A stretch of 29,379 nucleotides of DNA from JBFHNV01 sp965365655 (GCA_965365655.1 CBDUCN010000020.1:1-29379); one strand, 5' to 3'; positions 5,392 through 14,047 are shown, counted from the first letter of the stretch. Notes: generated by a model from the sequence alone, not told the origin. Made by a program: numbers and translations.

Positions 5392-8300
5392 TCAACCCAG
5401 CCAGCGCCGTGCGTTGCGGAACATGCGCATCCAGCCGCCGTCCGCGGGCCATCCCGGCGGCTGCCAGGAATGCTGCACGGTGCGGAACACGCGCTCCGGG
5501 TGCGGCATCATGATCGTGAAGCGTCCGTCGCCGGAGGTGAAGCCGGTGAGGCCCAGCGGCGAGCCGTTGGGATTCTCCGGGTAGCGCGCGGCCGGGCGCC
5601 CGCGCCCGTCCACGTAGCGCAGGCACGCGAGCCCGGATGCGAGCACGGACTCCGGCGCGTGATCGGCGGGGAAGACCGCGCGGCCCTCGCCGTGCGCGAC
5701 CGCGACCGGAAGCCGCGCGCCCGTCATGCCCGCGAGGAACAGCGACGGCGAGTCCAGCACCTCGACCATCGACAGTCGCGCCTCGAACTGCTCGGAGCGG
5801 TTGCGCGCAAAGCGCGGCCAGTGCGCCGCGCCGGGGATGTCCGCGGCGAGCCGGCTCATCATCTGGCAGCCGTTGCACACCCCGAGCCCGAAGGTGTCGG
5901 TGCGCGCGACGAACGCCGCGAACGCGTCGCGCGCGCGGGGGTTGTGGCGCATGCAGGCGGCCCAGCCGCCGCCGCCGCCCAGCACGTCGCCGTACGAGAA
6001 GCCGCCGCCGGCCACCAGGCCCTGGAAGCCCGCGAGGTCCAGCGTGCCGCCGGAGAGCTCGCTCATGTGCACGTCCACCGCCTCGAAGCCCGCGGCGTGG
6101 AACGCGGCGGCCATCTCGAGGTGGCCGTTGACGCCCTGCTCGCGCAGCACGGCGACCCGCGGGCGGGCGCCGCCGGCGAGCGGCGCGACCGGATCCAGCG
6201 CGGGGTCCGGCGCCGGGTCGAACGGCAGCGCCGCGTGCAGCCCCGGATCGCCGTCGTCGCGGATGCGGGCGCGCTCCTCGCCGGCGCACTCCGGGTCGTC
6301 GCGCAGCGCCTGCATGCGTGACGAGGTCTCGGCCCACGCGTCCTCCAGCTCGGCGCGCGCCGCGTCCAGCAGCACGCGTGCGCCGTCGCGCAGCACGACC
6401 CGGGTGCCGCCGCGCACGGTGCCCAGCCGGTGCACGTGGCCGGCAAGCGCGGGCACCGCCGCGAACGACGACGCGACGGCCTCGGCCTCGTCCGCGCGCA
6501 CCTGCAGCACCGCACCGAGCTCCTCGTTGAACAGCGCCGCCACCGGGTCGCCGCCGAGCGGCGCGAGATCGACCTCCAGCCCCCGCCGGCCCGCGAAGCT
6601 CATCTCGCACAGGCACGCGAGCAGGCCGCCGTCGGAACGGTCGTGGTACGCGAGCACCCGGCGCTCGCGCAGCAGCGCCTGCACCGCGTCGAAGAAGCCG
6701 CGCAGCGCGTCCGGCTCGTCCACGTCGGGCGGATCGCCGCCCATGCGCCCCTGCACCTGGGCGAAGGCCGAGCCGCCGAGGCGCGCCCGCCCGAGGCCCA
6801 GGTCCACGAGCAGCAGCTCGCTGCCCGGCGCGTCGGCGAGCTGCGGCGTCACGTGCAGGCGCACGTCGTCCACCGGCGCGAACGCCGAGATCACCAGCGA
6901 CACCGGTGCGGTGACCGCGCGCTCCTCGCCGTCCTGGTGCCACACCGTCTTCATGGACAGGGAGTCCTTGCCCACCGGGATGCACACCCCGAGCGCCGGG
7001 CACAGCTCCAGGCCCACCGCGCGCACCGTGTCGTACAGCCTCGCGTCCTCGCCCGGGTGGCCGCACGCGGCCATCCAGTTCGCCGACAGCACCACCTCGC
7101 CCAGGCCGCGCACCGGCGCCGCGGCGAGGTTGGTCAGCGCCTCCCCGACCGCCATGCGTCCCGACGCCGGCGCGTCCAGCAGCGCGAGCGGCGTGCGCTC
7201 GCCCATCGCCATCGCCTCGCCGGCGAAGCCCTCGTGGTCGGCCAGGGTGATCGCGCAGTCCGCAACCGGGACCTGCCACGGGCCCACCATCTGGTCGCGG
7301 CACACCAGCCCGGACACGGTGCGGTCGCCGATCGTGATCAGGAACGCCTTGGACGCGACCGCCGGCAGGCGCAGCACCCGCAGCGCCGCGTCGGCGACCG
7401 CCAGCGCGCCGGTTTCCAGCGCCTCGCGCACCGGCGCGACGCGCGCCGCGTCGCGGTGCATCGACGGCGGGTTGCCCAGCAGCACCTCGAGCGGCAGGTC
7501 GATGGGCGGCTCGCGGGGCGGGTCCTCCAGGCGCAGCCGCCGCGCCTCGCTGGCGTGACCCAGCACCGCGAACGGGCAGCGCTCGCGCCGGCACAGGGCC
7601 TCGAAGCGCGCGAGGCGCTGCGGGTGCAGCGCCAGCACGTAGCGCTCCTGCGACTCGTTGCACCACAGCTCCAGCGGCGACAGCCCCGGGTCGTCGCGAG
7701 GCACGGCGTCGAGCCGGAAATGCCCGCCGCGGCCCGCGTCGTCGACGATCTCCGGCACCGCGTTGGACAGCCCGCCGGCGCCCACGTCGTGGATGGACAG
7801 CACCGGGTTGTCGTCGCCCAGCTGCCAGCAGCGGTTGATCACCTCCTGCGCGCGGCGCTGCATCTCCGGGTTGTCGCGCTGCACCGACGCGAAGTCCAGC
7901 TCCTCCTCGCCCTCGCCGCTGGCCATCGACGACGCGGCGCCGCCGCCGAGGCCGATCAGCATCGCGGGGCCGCCCAGCACCACGATCGGCGCACCGTCGG
8001 GGACCGGCTGCTTGTGGGTCTGGCCGCGCAGCACGTTGCCCATGCCGCCGGCGATCATGATCGGCTTGTGGTAGCCACGCACCTCGCCGGCGAACTCCGC
8101 CTCGAAGGTGCGGAAATACCCGCCCAGCGCCGGGCGGCCGAACTCGTTGTTGAAGCTGGCGGCGCCGATAGGGCCGTCCAGCATGATGTCCAGCGCCGAC
8201 GCGATGCGCGCCGGGCGGCCGTGGTCGCGCTCCCACGGCTGCTCGAAGTCCGGGATGCGCAGCGAGGACACCGAGAAGCCGGTGAGTCCCGCCTTGCTGA

Positions 8301-9315
8301 ACGCGCCGCGCCCGGTCGCCGCCTCGTCGCGGATCTCGCCGCCGGAGCCGGTCGCGGCGCCCGGGTGCGGGGAGATCGCGGTGGGGTGGTTGTGGGTCTC
8401 CACCTTCATCAGCAGGCCCGCGTCGTCGGGCCGGCGCCGGTACACGCCGGTGAGCGGGTCGGCATGGAACAGCACCCGCGGGCCACCCTCGGTGATCGCC
8501 GAGTTGTCGCTGTACGCGCTCACCACGCGCCCGGGGTGCGTGCGATGGGTGTGGCGGATCATGTCGAACAGCGAGTGCGGCTGCGGCTCGCCGTCGATGG
8601 TCCAGCGCGCGTTGAAGATCTTGTGGCGGCAGTGCTCGGAGTTGGCCTGCGCGAACATCATCAGCTCGACGTCGGTGGGGTCGCGCCCGAGCGCCTCGAA
8701 GCTGCGCGCGAGGTACGCGATCTCGTCGTCGCTCAGCGCGAGGCCCATCTCGCGGTTCGCGCGCGCGAGCGCACCGGCGCCGTCGCGGGCGAGGGCGACG
8801 CGCGCGAGCGGCGCCGCGTCGTGGGTATGGAACAGCGCCTCGGCCGCGCGCACGTCCGGGAACACCGACTGCGTCATGCGGTCGTGCAGGAGGGGCGCGG
8901 CGGCGGCGAGGCGCGCGTCGCCGGGGACCACGCCGCTGATCGCGTAGCGCACGGCGCGCTCGACCCGCCGCACGCCGTGCAGCCCGCAGTTGTGGACGAT
9001 GTCGGTGGCCTTGCTGGACCACGGCGACACGGTGCCCGCGCGCGGCGTGACCACGGCCTCGACCGGCCGCGCCGCCGGCGCGTCGGAGGGCGGCGCCCAG
9101 GGCTCGGCCTCGAGCAGCGCGAGCAGCGTCGCCGCGGCCGCGCCGCCGGGCGCACGGTCGCACAGCACGAGGTAGTGCGCCCGGGCCTCGACCTCGGCGT
9201 CCTGGAAGCCGTCCAGCCGGCGCAGGCGCGCCCGCAGACGGGCGGCGCGGAACGGCGACAGCACGGGGCCGCCCGCCAGGTGGAGCAGGGGCGAGGGGTG
9301 GGCGGGCGCGTCCAT
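5392..9315 (-). CDS. purL: Phosphoribosylformylglycinamidine synthase (single-chain PurL)
   Basis: A 1307-residue enzyme of de novo purine synthesis. It converts formylglycinamide ribonucleotide, glutamine and ATP to the amidine. It is the large proteobacterial form with an N-terminal PurS-like domain, synthase domains and a C-terminal glutaminase. Visible blocks are ANSEHCRHK (223-231), KVETHNHPT (304-312), IHDVGAGGLSNAVPE in the synthase core, and RVAVLREQGVNG at the start of the glutaminase. The glutaminase triad is expected at C1147 (GVCNGCQ), H1272 and E1274 (PHPERVF), in register with E. coli C1135, H1260 and E1262. The ATG at 9315 gives the standard N-terminus and has no Shine-Dalgarno sequence; a TACAAT box lies 12-17 bases upstream. 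It is divergent from the gene at 9461. Confidence 0.98.
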   Translation of the reverse strand: MDAPAHPSPLLHLAGGPVLSPFRAARLRARLRRLDGFQDAEVEARAHYLVLCDRAPGGAAAATLLALLEAEPWAPPSDAPAARPVEAVVTPRAGTVSPWSSKATDIVHNCGLHGVRRVERAVRYAISGVVPGDARLAAAAPLLHDRMTQSVFPDVRAAEALFHTHDAAPLARVALARDGAGALARANREMGLALSDDEIAYLARSFEALGRDPTDVELMMFAQANSEHCRHKIFNARWTIDGEPQPHSLFDMIRHTHRTHPGRVVSAYSDNSAITEGGPRVLFHADPLTGVYRRRPDDAGLLMKVETHNHPTAISPHPGAATGSGGEIRDEAATGRGAFSKAGLTGFSVSSLRIPDFEQPWERDHGRPARIASALDIMLDGPIGAASFNNEFGRPALGGYFRTFEAEFAGEVRGYHKPIMIAGGMGNVLRGQTHKQPVPDGAPIVVLGGPAMLIGLGGGAASSMASGEGEEELDFASVQRDNPEMQRRAQEVINRCWQLGDDNPVLSIHDVGAGGLSNAVPEIVDDAGRGGHFRLDAVPRDDPGLSPLELWCNESQERYVLALHPQRLARFEALCRRERCPFAVLGHASEARRLRLEDPPREPPIDLPLEVLLGNPPSMHRDAARVAPVREALETGALAVADAALRVLRLPAVASKAFLITIGDRTVSGLVCRDQMVGPWQVPVADCAITLADHEGFAGEAMAMGERTPLALLDAPASGRMAVGEALTNLAAAPVRGLGEVVLSANWMAACGHPGEDARLYDTVRAVGLELCPALGVCIPVGKDSLSMKTVWHQDGEERAVTAPVSLVISAFAPVDDVRLHVTPQLADAPGSELLLVDLGLGRARLGGSAFAQVQGRMGGDPPDVDEPDALRGFFDAVQALLRERRVLAYHDRSDGGLLACLCEMSFAGRRGLEVDLAPLGGDPVAALFNEELGAVLQVRADEAEAVASSFAAVPALAGHVHRLGTVRGGTRVVLRDGARVLLDAARAELEDAWAETSSRMQALRDDPECAGEERARIRDDGDPGLHAALPFDPAPDPALDPVAPLAGGARPRVAVLREQGVNGHLEMAAAFHAAGFEAVDVHMSELSGGTLDLAGFQGLVAGGGFSYGDVLGGGGGWAACMRHNPRARDAFAAFVARTDTFGLGVCNGCQMMSRLAADIPGAAHWPRFARNRSEQFEARLSMVEVLDSPSLFLAGMTGARLPVAVAHGEGRAVFPADHAPESVLASGLACLRYVDGRGRPAARYPENPNGSPLGLTGFTSGDGRFTIMMPHPERVFRTVQHSWQPPGWPADGGWMRMFRNARRWLG

Positions 9316-9326
9316 GAAGGGCCGCG

Positions 9327-9332
9327 ATTGTA
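9327..9332 (-). promoter_or_regulatory. candidate -10 box (TACAAT) for purL
   Basis: On the minus strand TACAAT matches the -10 consensus at five of six positions. A start about 7 bases downstream would be near 9320, leaving roughly 5 untranslated bases before the purL ATG. No -35 match is seen at 16-18 bp. It is the only AT-rich element near the gene. Confidence 0.4.
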
Positions 9333-9356
9333 ACGCCGCGGCGGGCCCGCGCGGCG

Positions 9357-9386
9357 TCGAGAGCCGACGCGCTTCCGTGCTACCAT
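9357..9386 (+). promoter_or_regulatory. candidate sigma-70 promoter for the gene at 9461
   Basis: TCGAGA (9357-9362, four of six to TTGACA) is followed after 18 bp by TACCAT (9381-9386, four of six to TATAAT). TGC directly before the -10 makes it an extended -10. Transcription would begin near 9393, giving a leader of about 70 bases. Confidence 0.45.
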
Positions 9387-9460
9387 CGAATGCGGTTCGG
9401 GACGCCCGCGCGACGGGCCGTCCGCCTGATCACACGCTGGAACCTGGAGACTCTGCAGCC

Positions 9461-10390
9461 ATGGCAGACGACGACACCACGTCCTCGCAGGGCGGTGCCG
9501 CCACCTCGAAGAAGAAGGTGAAGAAGAAGGCGGCGAAGAAGAAGGCCACGAAGAAGAAGGTGGCAGCAGCCGCGTCGAAATCGGGCGACGACGCCCCGGC
9601 GCCGGCACCCGCGCAAAGCGCCACGCCTGCGGAGCCCCCGCGCCCACCGCAGCCCGAGCCGTCGCCGGCGCCCGCCGCGGCGCCGCAGGCGTCGATGTCC
9701 TACGCGGACGACGAGCCCGAGGGCGGCATGAGCGGCTGGCTGGTGATGTGGGGCCCGCTGATCATCGTGGGTTTCCTGATCCTCGTGTTCATGGGCGACG
9801 AGCGCGAGGTCGCCGTCGTCGCGAGCACGCCGGCCGAGATCCCGGTGCCGGTGCAGCCGGCGGTGGAGCCCGGCATGGACATCTCGCCGGAGCAGGCCGC
9901 GGCGGACCTCGCGGAGGCGTTCAAGGCGGCCGGCATCCCGCTGCCCGAGTCGACGGCACGCGAGCCCGGCGCCGACGCCGCGGGCTCCGCGGCGATCCCG
10001 CCGGAGCTTCGCGACAGCCCCTGGGCGCCGTCGGCGCAGGCGCCGGGCGACGCGGCAGTGCCGCCGCCGCCGCCGCCCGGGTACGGCTATCCGTACGGCG
10101 GCTATCCGCCGTCGGGCTACGGGCCGCCTCCCGGCTACGGCTACGGTCCGCCGCCCGGATACGGCTACGGTCCGCCTCCGGGCTACGGCGCAGGCATGCC
10201 GCACATGCGCGGCTACGGCGGGCCCGGGCCGCACATGGGTGGCTACGGGCAGATGCCGCACATGGGCGGCTACGGCCAGGGCCATCCGCGGCACATGGGG
10301 CCGCACATGGGCGGGCCCTACATGGGCGGCTACGGCGAGCCGCCGTCGCCGCCGGACGCGGACGCACCCCCGGCGCCGGGCGCGAACTGA
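9461..10390 (+). CDS. membrane-anchored protein with polybasic N-terminus and GYG/HMGGYG-repeat tail
   Basis: A 309-residue protein of four clear parts. Residues 17-33 are a lysine-rich block (KKKVKKKAAKKKATKKK) resembling H1-like basic tails. Residues 43-77 are an Ala/Pro linker. Residues 93-111 form one transmembrane helix (WLVMWGPLIIVGFLILVFM). The remainder, probably periplasmic by the positive-inside rule, holds a short predicted helical segment (142-158, SPEQAAADLAEAFKAAG) and then low-complexity repeats. First comes PPPGYGYG in several copies (205-243), then Met/His-rich PHMGGYG-like repeats (247-292). The ATG at 9461 is supported by GGAGA about 10 bases upstream. A strong terminator follows, so it is monocistronic. 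No catalytic motif is visible and I do not recognise the family. The Met/His repeats could bind copper or other metals; the basic block could bind nucleic acid or acidic polymers. Confidence 0.85.
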   Translation: MADDDTTSSQGGAATSKKKVKKKAAKKKATKKKVAAAASKSGDDAPAPAPAQSATPAEPPRPPQPEPSPAPAAAPQASMSYADDEPEGGMSGWLVMWGPLIIVGFLILVFMGDEREVAVVASTPAEIPVPVQPAVEPGMDISPEQAAADLAEAFKAAGIPLPESTAREPGADAAGSAAIPPELRDSPWAPSAQAPGDAAVPPPPPPGYGYPYGGYPPSGYGPPPGYGYGPPPGYGYGPPPGYGAGMPHMRGYGGPGPHMGGYGQMPHMGGYGQGHPRHMGPHMGGPYMGGYGEPPSPPDADAPPAPGAN

Positions 10391-10421
10391 GCCCGGCGGG
10401 GGATTCCCCGCGATCGACCGT

Positions 10422-10455
10422 CACGACGCCCCGCTTCGCGGGGCGTCGTGCTTTC
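10422..10455 (+). terminator. strong intrinsic terminator
   Basis: CACGACGCCCCGC (10422-10434) and GCGGGGCGTCGTG (10438-10450) form a perfect 13-bp stem with a TTC loop, followed by CTTTC. It begins 32 bases after the stop of the gene at 9461. The trailing T-run is short, but the stem is the strongest in the window. Confidence 0.8.
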
Positions 10456-10651
10456 AGGGGCGGCAATCCGCGGGCCGGCGCTGCGTGTGCCGGCCGGGTG
10501 TGGCCGGCAAGGCGCGGCGGGGGGAGCGCGAAATCGAGCGTTCAGCCAGGCTGCGTGGACGCCGCATGTGTTGCCTTGAGGCATCCCCGCAACCGCCGAC
10601 GGGCGCGTCCAGGCGGTGTCGCAGCAGGCGTCGTCAGGGATTCACGAGCGC

Positions 10652-11512
10652 TCAGTCCAGGCGCTCCACCTTCACGTAGAGCGCGTCCTCGCGGCGGGTC
10701 GTGACGGTGCGCGACGCGCCGATGCCGCTCGCGCTGCGCGTCGCGGCGGAATCGAAGCCGCCGATCTGCATCCACTCGCCGAGCCGGCCGGAGATCACGG
10801 TCGAGGCTTCCTGCACCGCGGCGCTGCCGTCGCCGCGCCGGTCGCGCCGCCCCGGCGTGATGTGCAGCGTCACCCGGTCCCCGCTCAGCTCCGGGCGAAC
10901 GGCGAACCCGCTGCCGTAGGACTCGTAGCGGATCCCCTCGACCACCGACACGCCGCCGCCGCCGCCGATCACGACCGCGCGTTCGCCCACCGGCACCGAC
11001 TCGCCGCCATGGATGAAGGCCTCGCGGCCTTCCAGCACGCGCAGGGTCTGCACGTCGCCATCGCGCCGGGTGCTCACGCCTCGCTCGACGCGTACCGACG
11101 CCGAGGATCCGTCGCGGGTGCGCCCGCCCGCGCCGCCGCGCACCGCGCCGCCGCCCAGGGTGACGCTGGCGTCGCCGCTCGCGATGCGCGCGCGGGCGGC
11201 GGCCAGGTCGCGGTTGATCGTCTCGTCCAGGGAGCGCTTCACGGTGATCAGCAGATTCGCGGGAGCCCTGTCCAGGCTTGCGAGCACGCGTCGGATCTCG
11301 CGCAGGTTCGCCGGCGTGGTGCGGATCACGAGCTGGCTCTGGAACGCGTTCACGCTGCCGGGTGGCGGCACCAGCGGGCGCAGCACGTCCACCAGCCCGG
11401 CGGCGCTGCGGAAGCCTACGTCCACGACCTCGGTGACCATCTCCTCGCCCCGCGGCGCGAACAGCGGCGCCGCCGCGAGGGCGCCCAGCGCGAGCAGCCG
11501 GCGGCGCTTCAC
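10652..11512 (-). CDS. small secretin-like protein (NolW/secretin-type domain)
   Basis: A 286-residue protein. The GTG start at 11512 overlaps the stop of the preceding gene (GTGA overlap, 4 bases), which points to translational coupling; a longer frame upstream only reads into that gene. A short signal peptide follows (KRRRLLALGALAAAPLFA). Residues about 26-92 resemble the N-domain ('NolW-like') fold of secretins: VVDVGFRSAAGLVDVLRPLV, then SQLVIRTTPANLREIRRVLA. The C-terminal part (FAVRPELSGDRVTLHITPG and ISGRLGEWMQIGG) looks like the beta-rich end of secretins such as GspD/PilQ. The whole is far shorter than a pore-forming secretin (usually over 400 residues), and no type II/IV secretion genes are nearby. 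A periplasmic or outer-membrane role is likely; the partner is unknown. Confidence 0.8.
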   Translation of the reverse strand: MKRRRLLALGALAAAPLFAPRGEEMVTEVVDVGFRSAAGLVDVLRPLVPPPGSVNAFQSQLVIRTTPANLREIRRVLASLDRAPANLLITVKRSLDETINRDLAAARARIASGDASVTLGGGAVRGGAGGRTRDGSSASVRVERGVSTRRDGDVQTLRVLEGREAFIHGGESVPVGERAVVIGGGGGVSVVEGIRYESYGSGFAVRPELSGDRVTLHITPGRRDRRGDGSAAVQEASTVISGRLGEWMQIGGFDSAATRSASGIGASRTVTTRREDALYVKVERLD

Positions 11513-12036
11513 AGGTGCATCCTGCGCAGGCCCGGGTCGCCGCGCGCCGATTCCCACATCTCCTCGAACTGGCGCATCAGCTCGCCGGCGGCCTTGCGAT
11601 CGCCGAACGTCACCGTCGCCTCGAAGCGGTCCGCCATGGAACGGTAGACCGCGCCGATCTCGTCCGCGACCAGGAACGCGGCGTTGTAGGCGTGGAACTC
11701 GTGGGCCGGAACGCGGATCTCCATGAAGCTGGACAGGTGCTGCGCGAGATCCACGAGCCGATGTCCCTCGCGCCGCGGTCGGTCCGGGTCCTTGACGAGG
11801 ATCCTCACCCGGGTGCGTCGGCTCTGCAGCACGAACTCGCGCACGGCCGCGGCGAACGCGGGGCTGTCGTAGAGCGCCGCGTCGAGGTGGCGCGACATGA
11901 TCACCACCTCGCGCCGGGCCTGGCCGACGATCGCGAGGGAGGCCTCGCGCACCGCGTCGCTGGTATCCACCTCGACCGGCTCGTGGGACCGGCCCAGCTC
12001 GAATCCGGAGAAGTCGGGATGATCGGGAAGGGCCAT
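11509..12036 (-). CDS. PLD-like domain protein (DUF7931-like)
   Basis: A 175-residue cytoplasmic protein. REVVIMSRHLDAALYD, then RVRILVKDPDRPRREGHRLV and AAFLVADEIGAVYRSMADRF, resemble one half of a phospholipase-D fold. The catalytic HxKxxxxD motif is not intact: the equivalent stretch reads HAYNAAFLVAD, with the His and Asp but no Lys. It is therefore probably a non-catalytic or altered PLD-like domain, of the kind found alone or fused to acetyltransferases in gammaproteobacteria. The ATG at 12036 (MALPDHPDFSGFELG) is chosen because the frame upstream is Arg-rich and looks untranslated; its Shine-Dalgarno is weak. It follows purB by 169 bp on the same strand and overlaps the secretin-like gene by four bases. 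The function is unknown, and the family name is from memory. Confidence 0.75.
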   Translation of the reverse strand: MALPDHPDFSGFELGRSHEPVEVDTSDAVREASLAIVGQARREVVIMSRHLDAALYDSPAFAAAVREFVLQSRRTRVRILVKDPDRPRREGHRLVDLAQHLSSFMEIRVPAHEFHAYNAAFLVADEIGAVYRSMADRFEATVTFGDRKAAGELMRQFEEMWESARGDPGLRRMHL

Positions 12037-12205
12037 GAGCGTGCTACCGGGGTACGTGTTCGTTGATCGCCGTCGCCGCAGCGGCCTCGCGCGTCGTCTC
12101 CGCACCGGCGCTCCGTGCCGGCGCCCGCGCCGCGTTCCGCCCGGTCGCCGCGCCGCGACGCGTGCCGGGCCGGCGAAGACGTGCGGCACGATCACGCACG
12201 GCGCG

Positions 12206-13615
12206 TCAGCCCTCGCGGGCGAGCTCTGCGGCGAGGCCCGTGTAGCCGGCCGGGGTGAGCGCGAGCAGCCGCTCGCGCGCCTCGGGCGGCAGGTCGAGCC
12301 CCGCGATGAAGGCCTTCAACGCGGCCTCGTCCACCGCCTGTCCGCGGGTGAAGTCCTTGAGCTGCTCGTAGGCGTCGGCGAGGCCGTAGCGGCGCATCAC
12401 CGTCTGCACGGGCTCGGCGAGCACCTCCCACGACTGATCCAGGTCGGCCGCGAGCCGGACGCGATCCACCTCCAGCTTCCCGATGCCGCGCAGCACGGAG
12501 CGCAGCGCGATCAGCACGTGCGCGAGCGCGACCCCGAGGTTGCGCATCACCGTGCTGTCGGTGAGGTCGCGCTGGAAGCGTGACTGCGGCAGCTTCGCCG
12601 CGAGGTGCTCCAGCAGTGCGCTGGCGAGGCCCAGGTTGCCCTCGGCGTTCTCGAAATCGATGGGATTGACCTTGTGCGGCATCGTGGAGGACCCGACCTC
12701 GCCCGCGACCGGCCGCTGGCGGAAGTAGCCGAGCGAGATGTAGCCCCAGCAGTCGCGGCTGAAGTCCAGCAGCACGCCGTTGCAGCGCACGATCGCGTGG
12801 AACAGCTCGGCGACGAAGTCGTGCGGCTCGATCTGCGTGGTCATCGGGTTGAAGCGCAGGCCCAGCCCCTCGACGAAGGTCCGGCACAGCGCCGGCCAGT
12901 CCACCTCGGGATACGCCGCGACGTGCGCGTTGTAGTTGCCCACCGCGCCGTTCATCTTGCCGAGGATGGCCACCTCCGCGAGCTGCGCGCGCTGGCGCGA
13001 GAGGCGGTGCGCGAACACCGCGAGCTCCTTGCCGAGGGTCGTGGGCGATGCCGTCTGACCGTGCGTGCGCGCGAGCATCGGCGTCGCGGCGTGCTCGCGC
13101 GCGATCGTCCGCAGGCCCTCGAGCACCTCGTCGAGCAGCGGCAGCAGCACGTCGCCGCGGGCGTGCTCGAGCATCAGCGCGTAGGCGAGATTGTTGATGT
13201 CCTCGGAGGTGCACGCGAAGTGCAGGAACGCGCTGCCCGGGGCGAGGTCCGGGTCGGCGTCCAGGCGCTGACGCAGCCAGTACTCCACGGCCTTCACGTC
13301 GTGGTTCGTGCGCGCCTCGATCGCCTTCACCGCCTCGGCGTCCGCGACGCCGAACTCCTCGGCAACGGCGCGCAGGCGCGCCACGGCGGCATCGTCGAAG
13401 CGCGGCGCGCCGGCGATCGCGTCGCAGCCCGCGAGCGCCTCCAGCCAGCGCGCCTCGACCAGCACCCGGTAGCGGATCAGCCCGAACTCGCTGAACAGCC
13501 CGCGCAGCGCCGCGGTGTGCCTCGCGTAGCGCCCGTCCACCGGCGACACTGCGGTCAACGGCGTGAGCGCGAGCGGTTCCCCGGTCACGGCCGGCTTGCG
13601 CGGCGAGTCGTCCAC
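12206..13615 (-). CDS. purB: Adenylosuccinate lyase
   Basis: PurB removes fumarate from SAICAR and from adenylosuccinate, acting twice in purine synthesis. The N-terminal block LTAVSPVDGRY and the fumarase/aspartase-superfamily signature SSTMPHKVNP are clear, as are TSEDINNLAYALM and ARTHGQTASPTTLGKE. With the GTG at 13615 the protein is 469 residues. A second GTG at 13588 would give 460, nearer E. coli PurB (456). The first is 5 bases after the stop of the DUF1244 gene and would be translationally coupled, so either is possible. Neither has a strong Shine-Dalgarno sequence. A PLD-like gene and a secretin-like gene follow on the same strand. Confidence 0.96.
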   Translation of the reverse strand: MDDSPRKPAVTGEPLALTPLTAVSPVDGRYARHTAALRGLFSEFGLIRYRVLVEARWLEALAGCDAIAGAPRFDDAAVARLRAVAEEFGVADAEAVKAIEARTNHDVKAVEYWLRQRLDADPDLAPGSAFLHFACTSEDINNLAYALMLEHARGDVLLPLLDEVLEGLRTIAREHAATPMLARTHGQTASPTTLGKELAVFAHRLSRQRAQLAEVAILGKMNGAVGNYNAHVAAYPEVDWPALCRTFVEGLGLRFNPMTTQIEPHDFVAELFHAIVRCNGVLLDFSRDCWGYISLGYFRQRPVAGEVGSSTMPHKVNPIDFENAEGNLGLASALLEHLAAKLPQSRFQRDLTDSTVMRNLGVALAHVLIALRSVLRGIGKLEVDRVRLAADLDQSWEVLAEPVQTVMRRYGLADAYEQLKDFTRGQAVDEAALKAFIAGLDLPPEARERLLALTPAGYTGLAAELAREG

Positions 13616-13620
13616 GCGGC

Positions 13621-13920
13621 TCAGCCCGCCTCGCGGTGGCTGCGCTCGAACGCCGCCTTCTGCTCCGCGGAGGCCTCGCGCTGGTAGCGCTGCTTCCACT
13701 CGTCGTACGGCATGCCGTAGACGATCTCGCGGGCCTCGTCGTAGCTGAGCGCCACGCCGCGCTCCTCGGCCGCCGCCCGGTACCACTTCGAACAGCAGTT
13801 GCGGCAGAAGCCGGCGAGGTTCATCAGGTCGATGTTCTGCACGTCGTTGCGCTCGCGCAGGTGCTCGACCAGGCGGCGGAAGGCCGCGGCCTCGATCTCG
13901 GTGCGGGTGTTGTCGTCCAT
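13621..13920 (-). CDS. DUF1244 family small protein
   Basis: A 99-residue soluble protein matching the DUF1244 family. It has a helical N-terminus (AAFRRLVEHLRERNDVQNID), the Cys-rich core LAGFCRNCCSKWY (C39, C42, C43) and the conserved SYDEAREIVYGMPYDEWK. The Cys cluster could bind a metal, but the biochemical function is not established to my knowledge. GGGAGGG 8 bases upstream of the ATG is a good ribosome-binding site. It is immediately upstream of purB (5-bp gap) in one transcription unit, and diverges from fumC, 127 bp away. Confidence 0.93.
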   Translation of the reverse strand: MDDNTRTEIEAAAFRRLVEHLRERNDVQNIDLMNLAGFCRNCCSKWYRAAAEERGVALSYDEAREIVYGMPYDEWKQRYQREASAEQKAAFERSHREAG

Positions 13921-13956
13921 CGTGCCCTCCCGTGGCGGTTCGGTCGCAAGTCCCTG

Positions 13957-13969
13957 ATTGTAGACGTCT
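13957..13969 (-). promoter_or_regulatory. candidate promoter/operator for DUF1244-purB
   Basis: TACAAT on minus (13957-13962) matches the -10 consensus at five of six positions and would start transcription near 13950, about 30 bases before the DUF1244 ATG. The 8-bp palindrome AGACGTCT (13962-13969) touches its upstream edge and could be a regulator site. No good -35 is seen. Confidence 0.35.
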
Positions 13970-14047
13970 GCCGGGGGGGCACGCGACACGGCGTCGCGGA
14001 TCGCGCTGTTACCCTCGGAGGCGTCCGGCAGGCATGCAGGAGGCGAC

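Noticed and set aside
6430..9333. 967-codon open frame on plus, antisense to purL
   Set aside because: It is a shadow of purL. The composition is Arg/His/Gln/Ala/Val-rich with no domain, whereas the minus-strand frame is a full-length PurL with all motifs.
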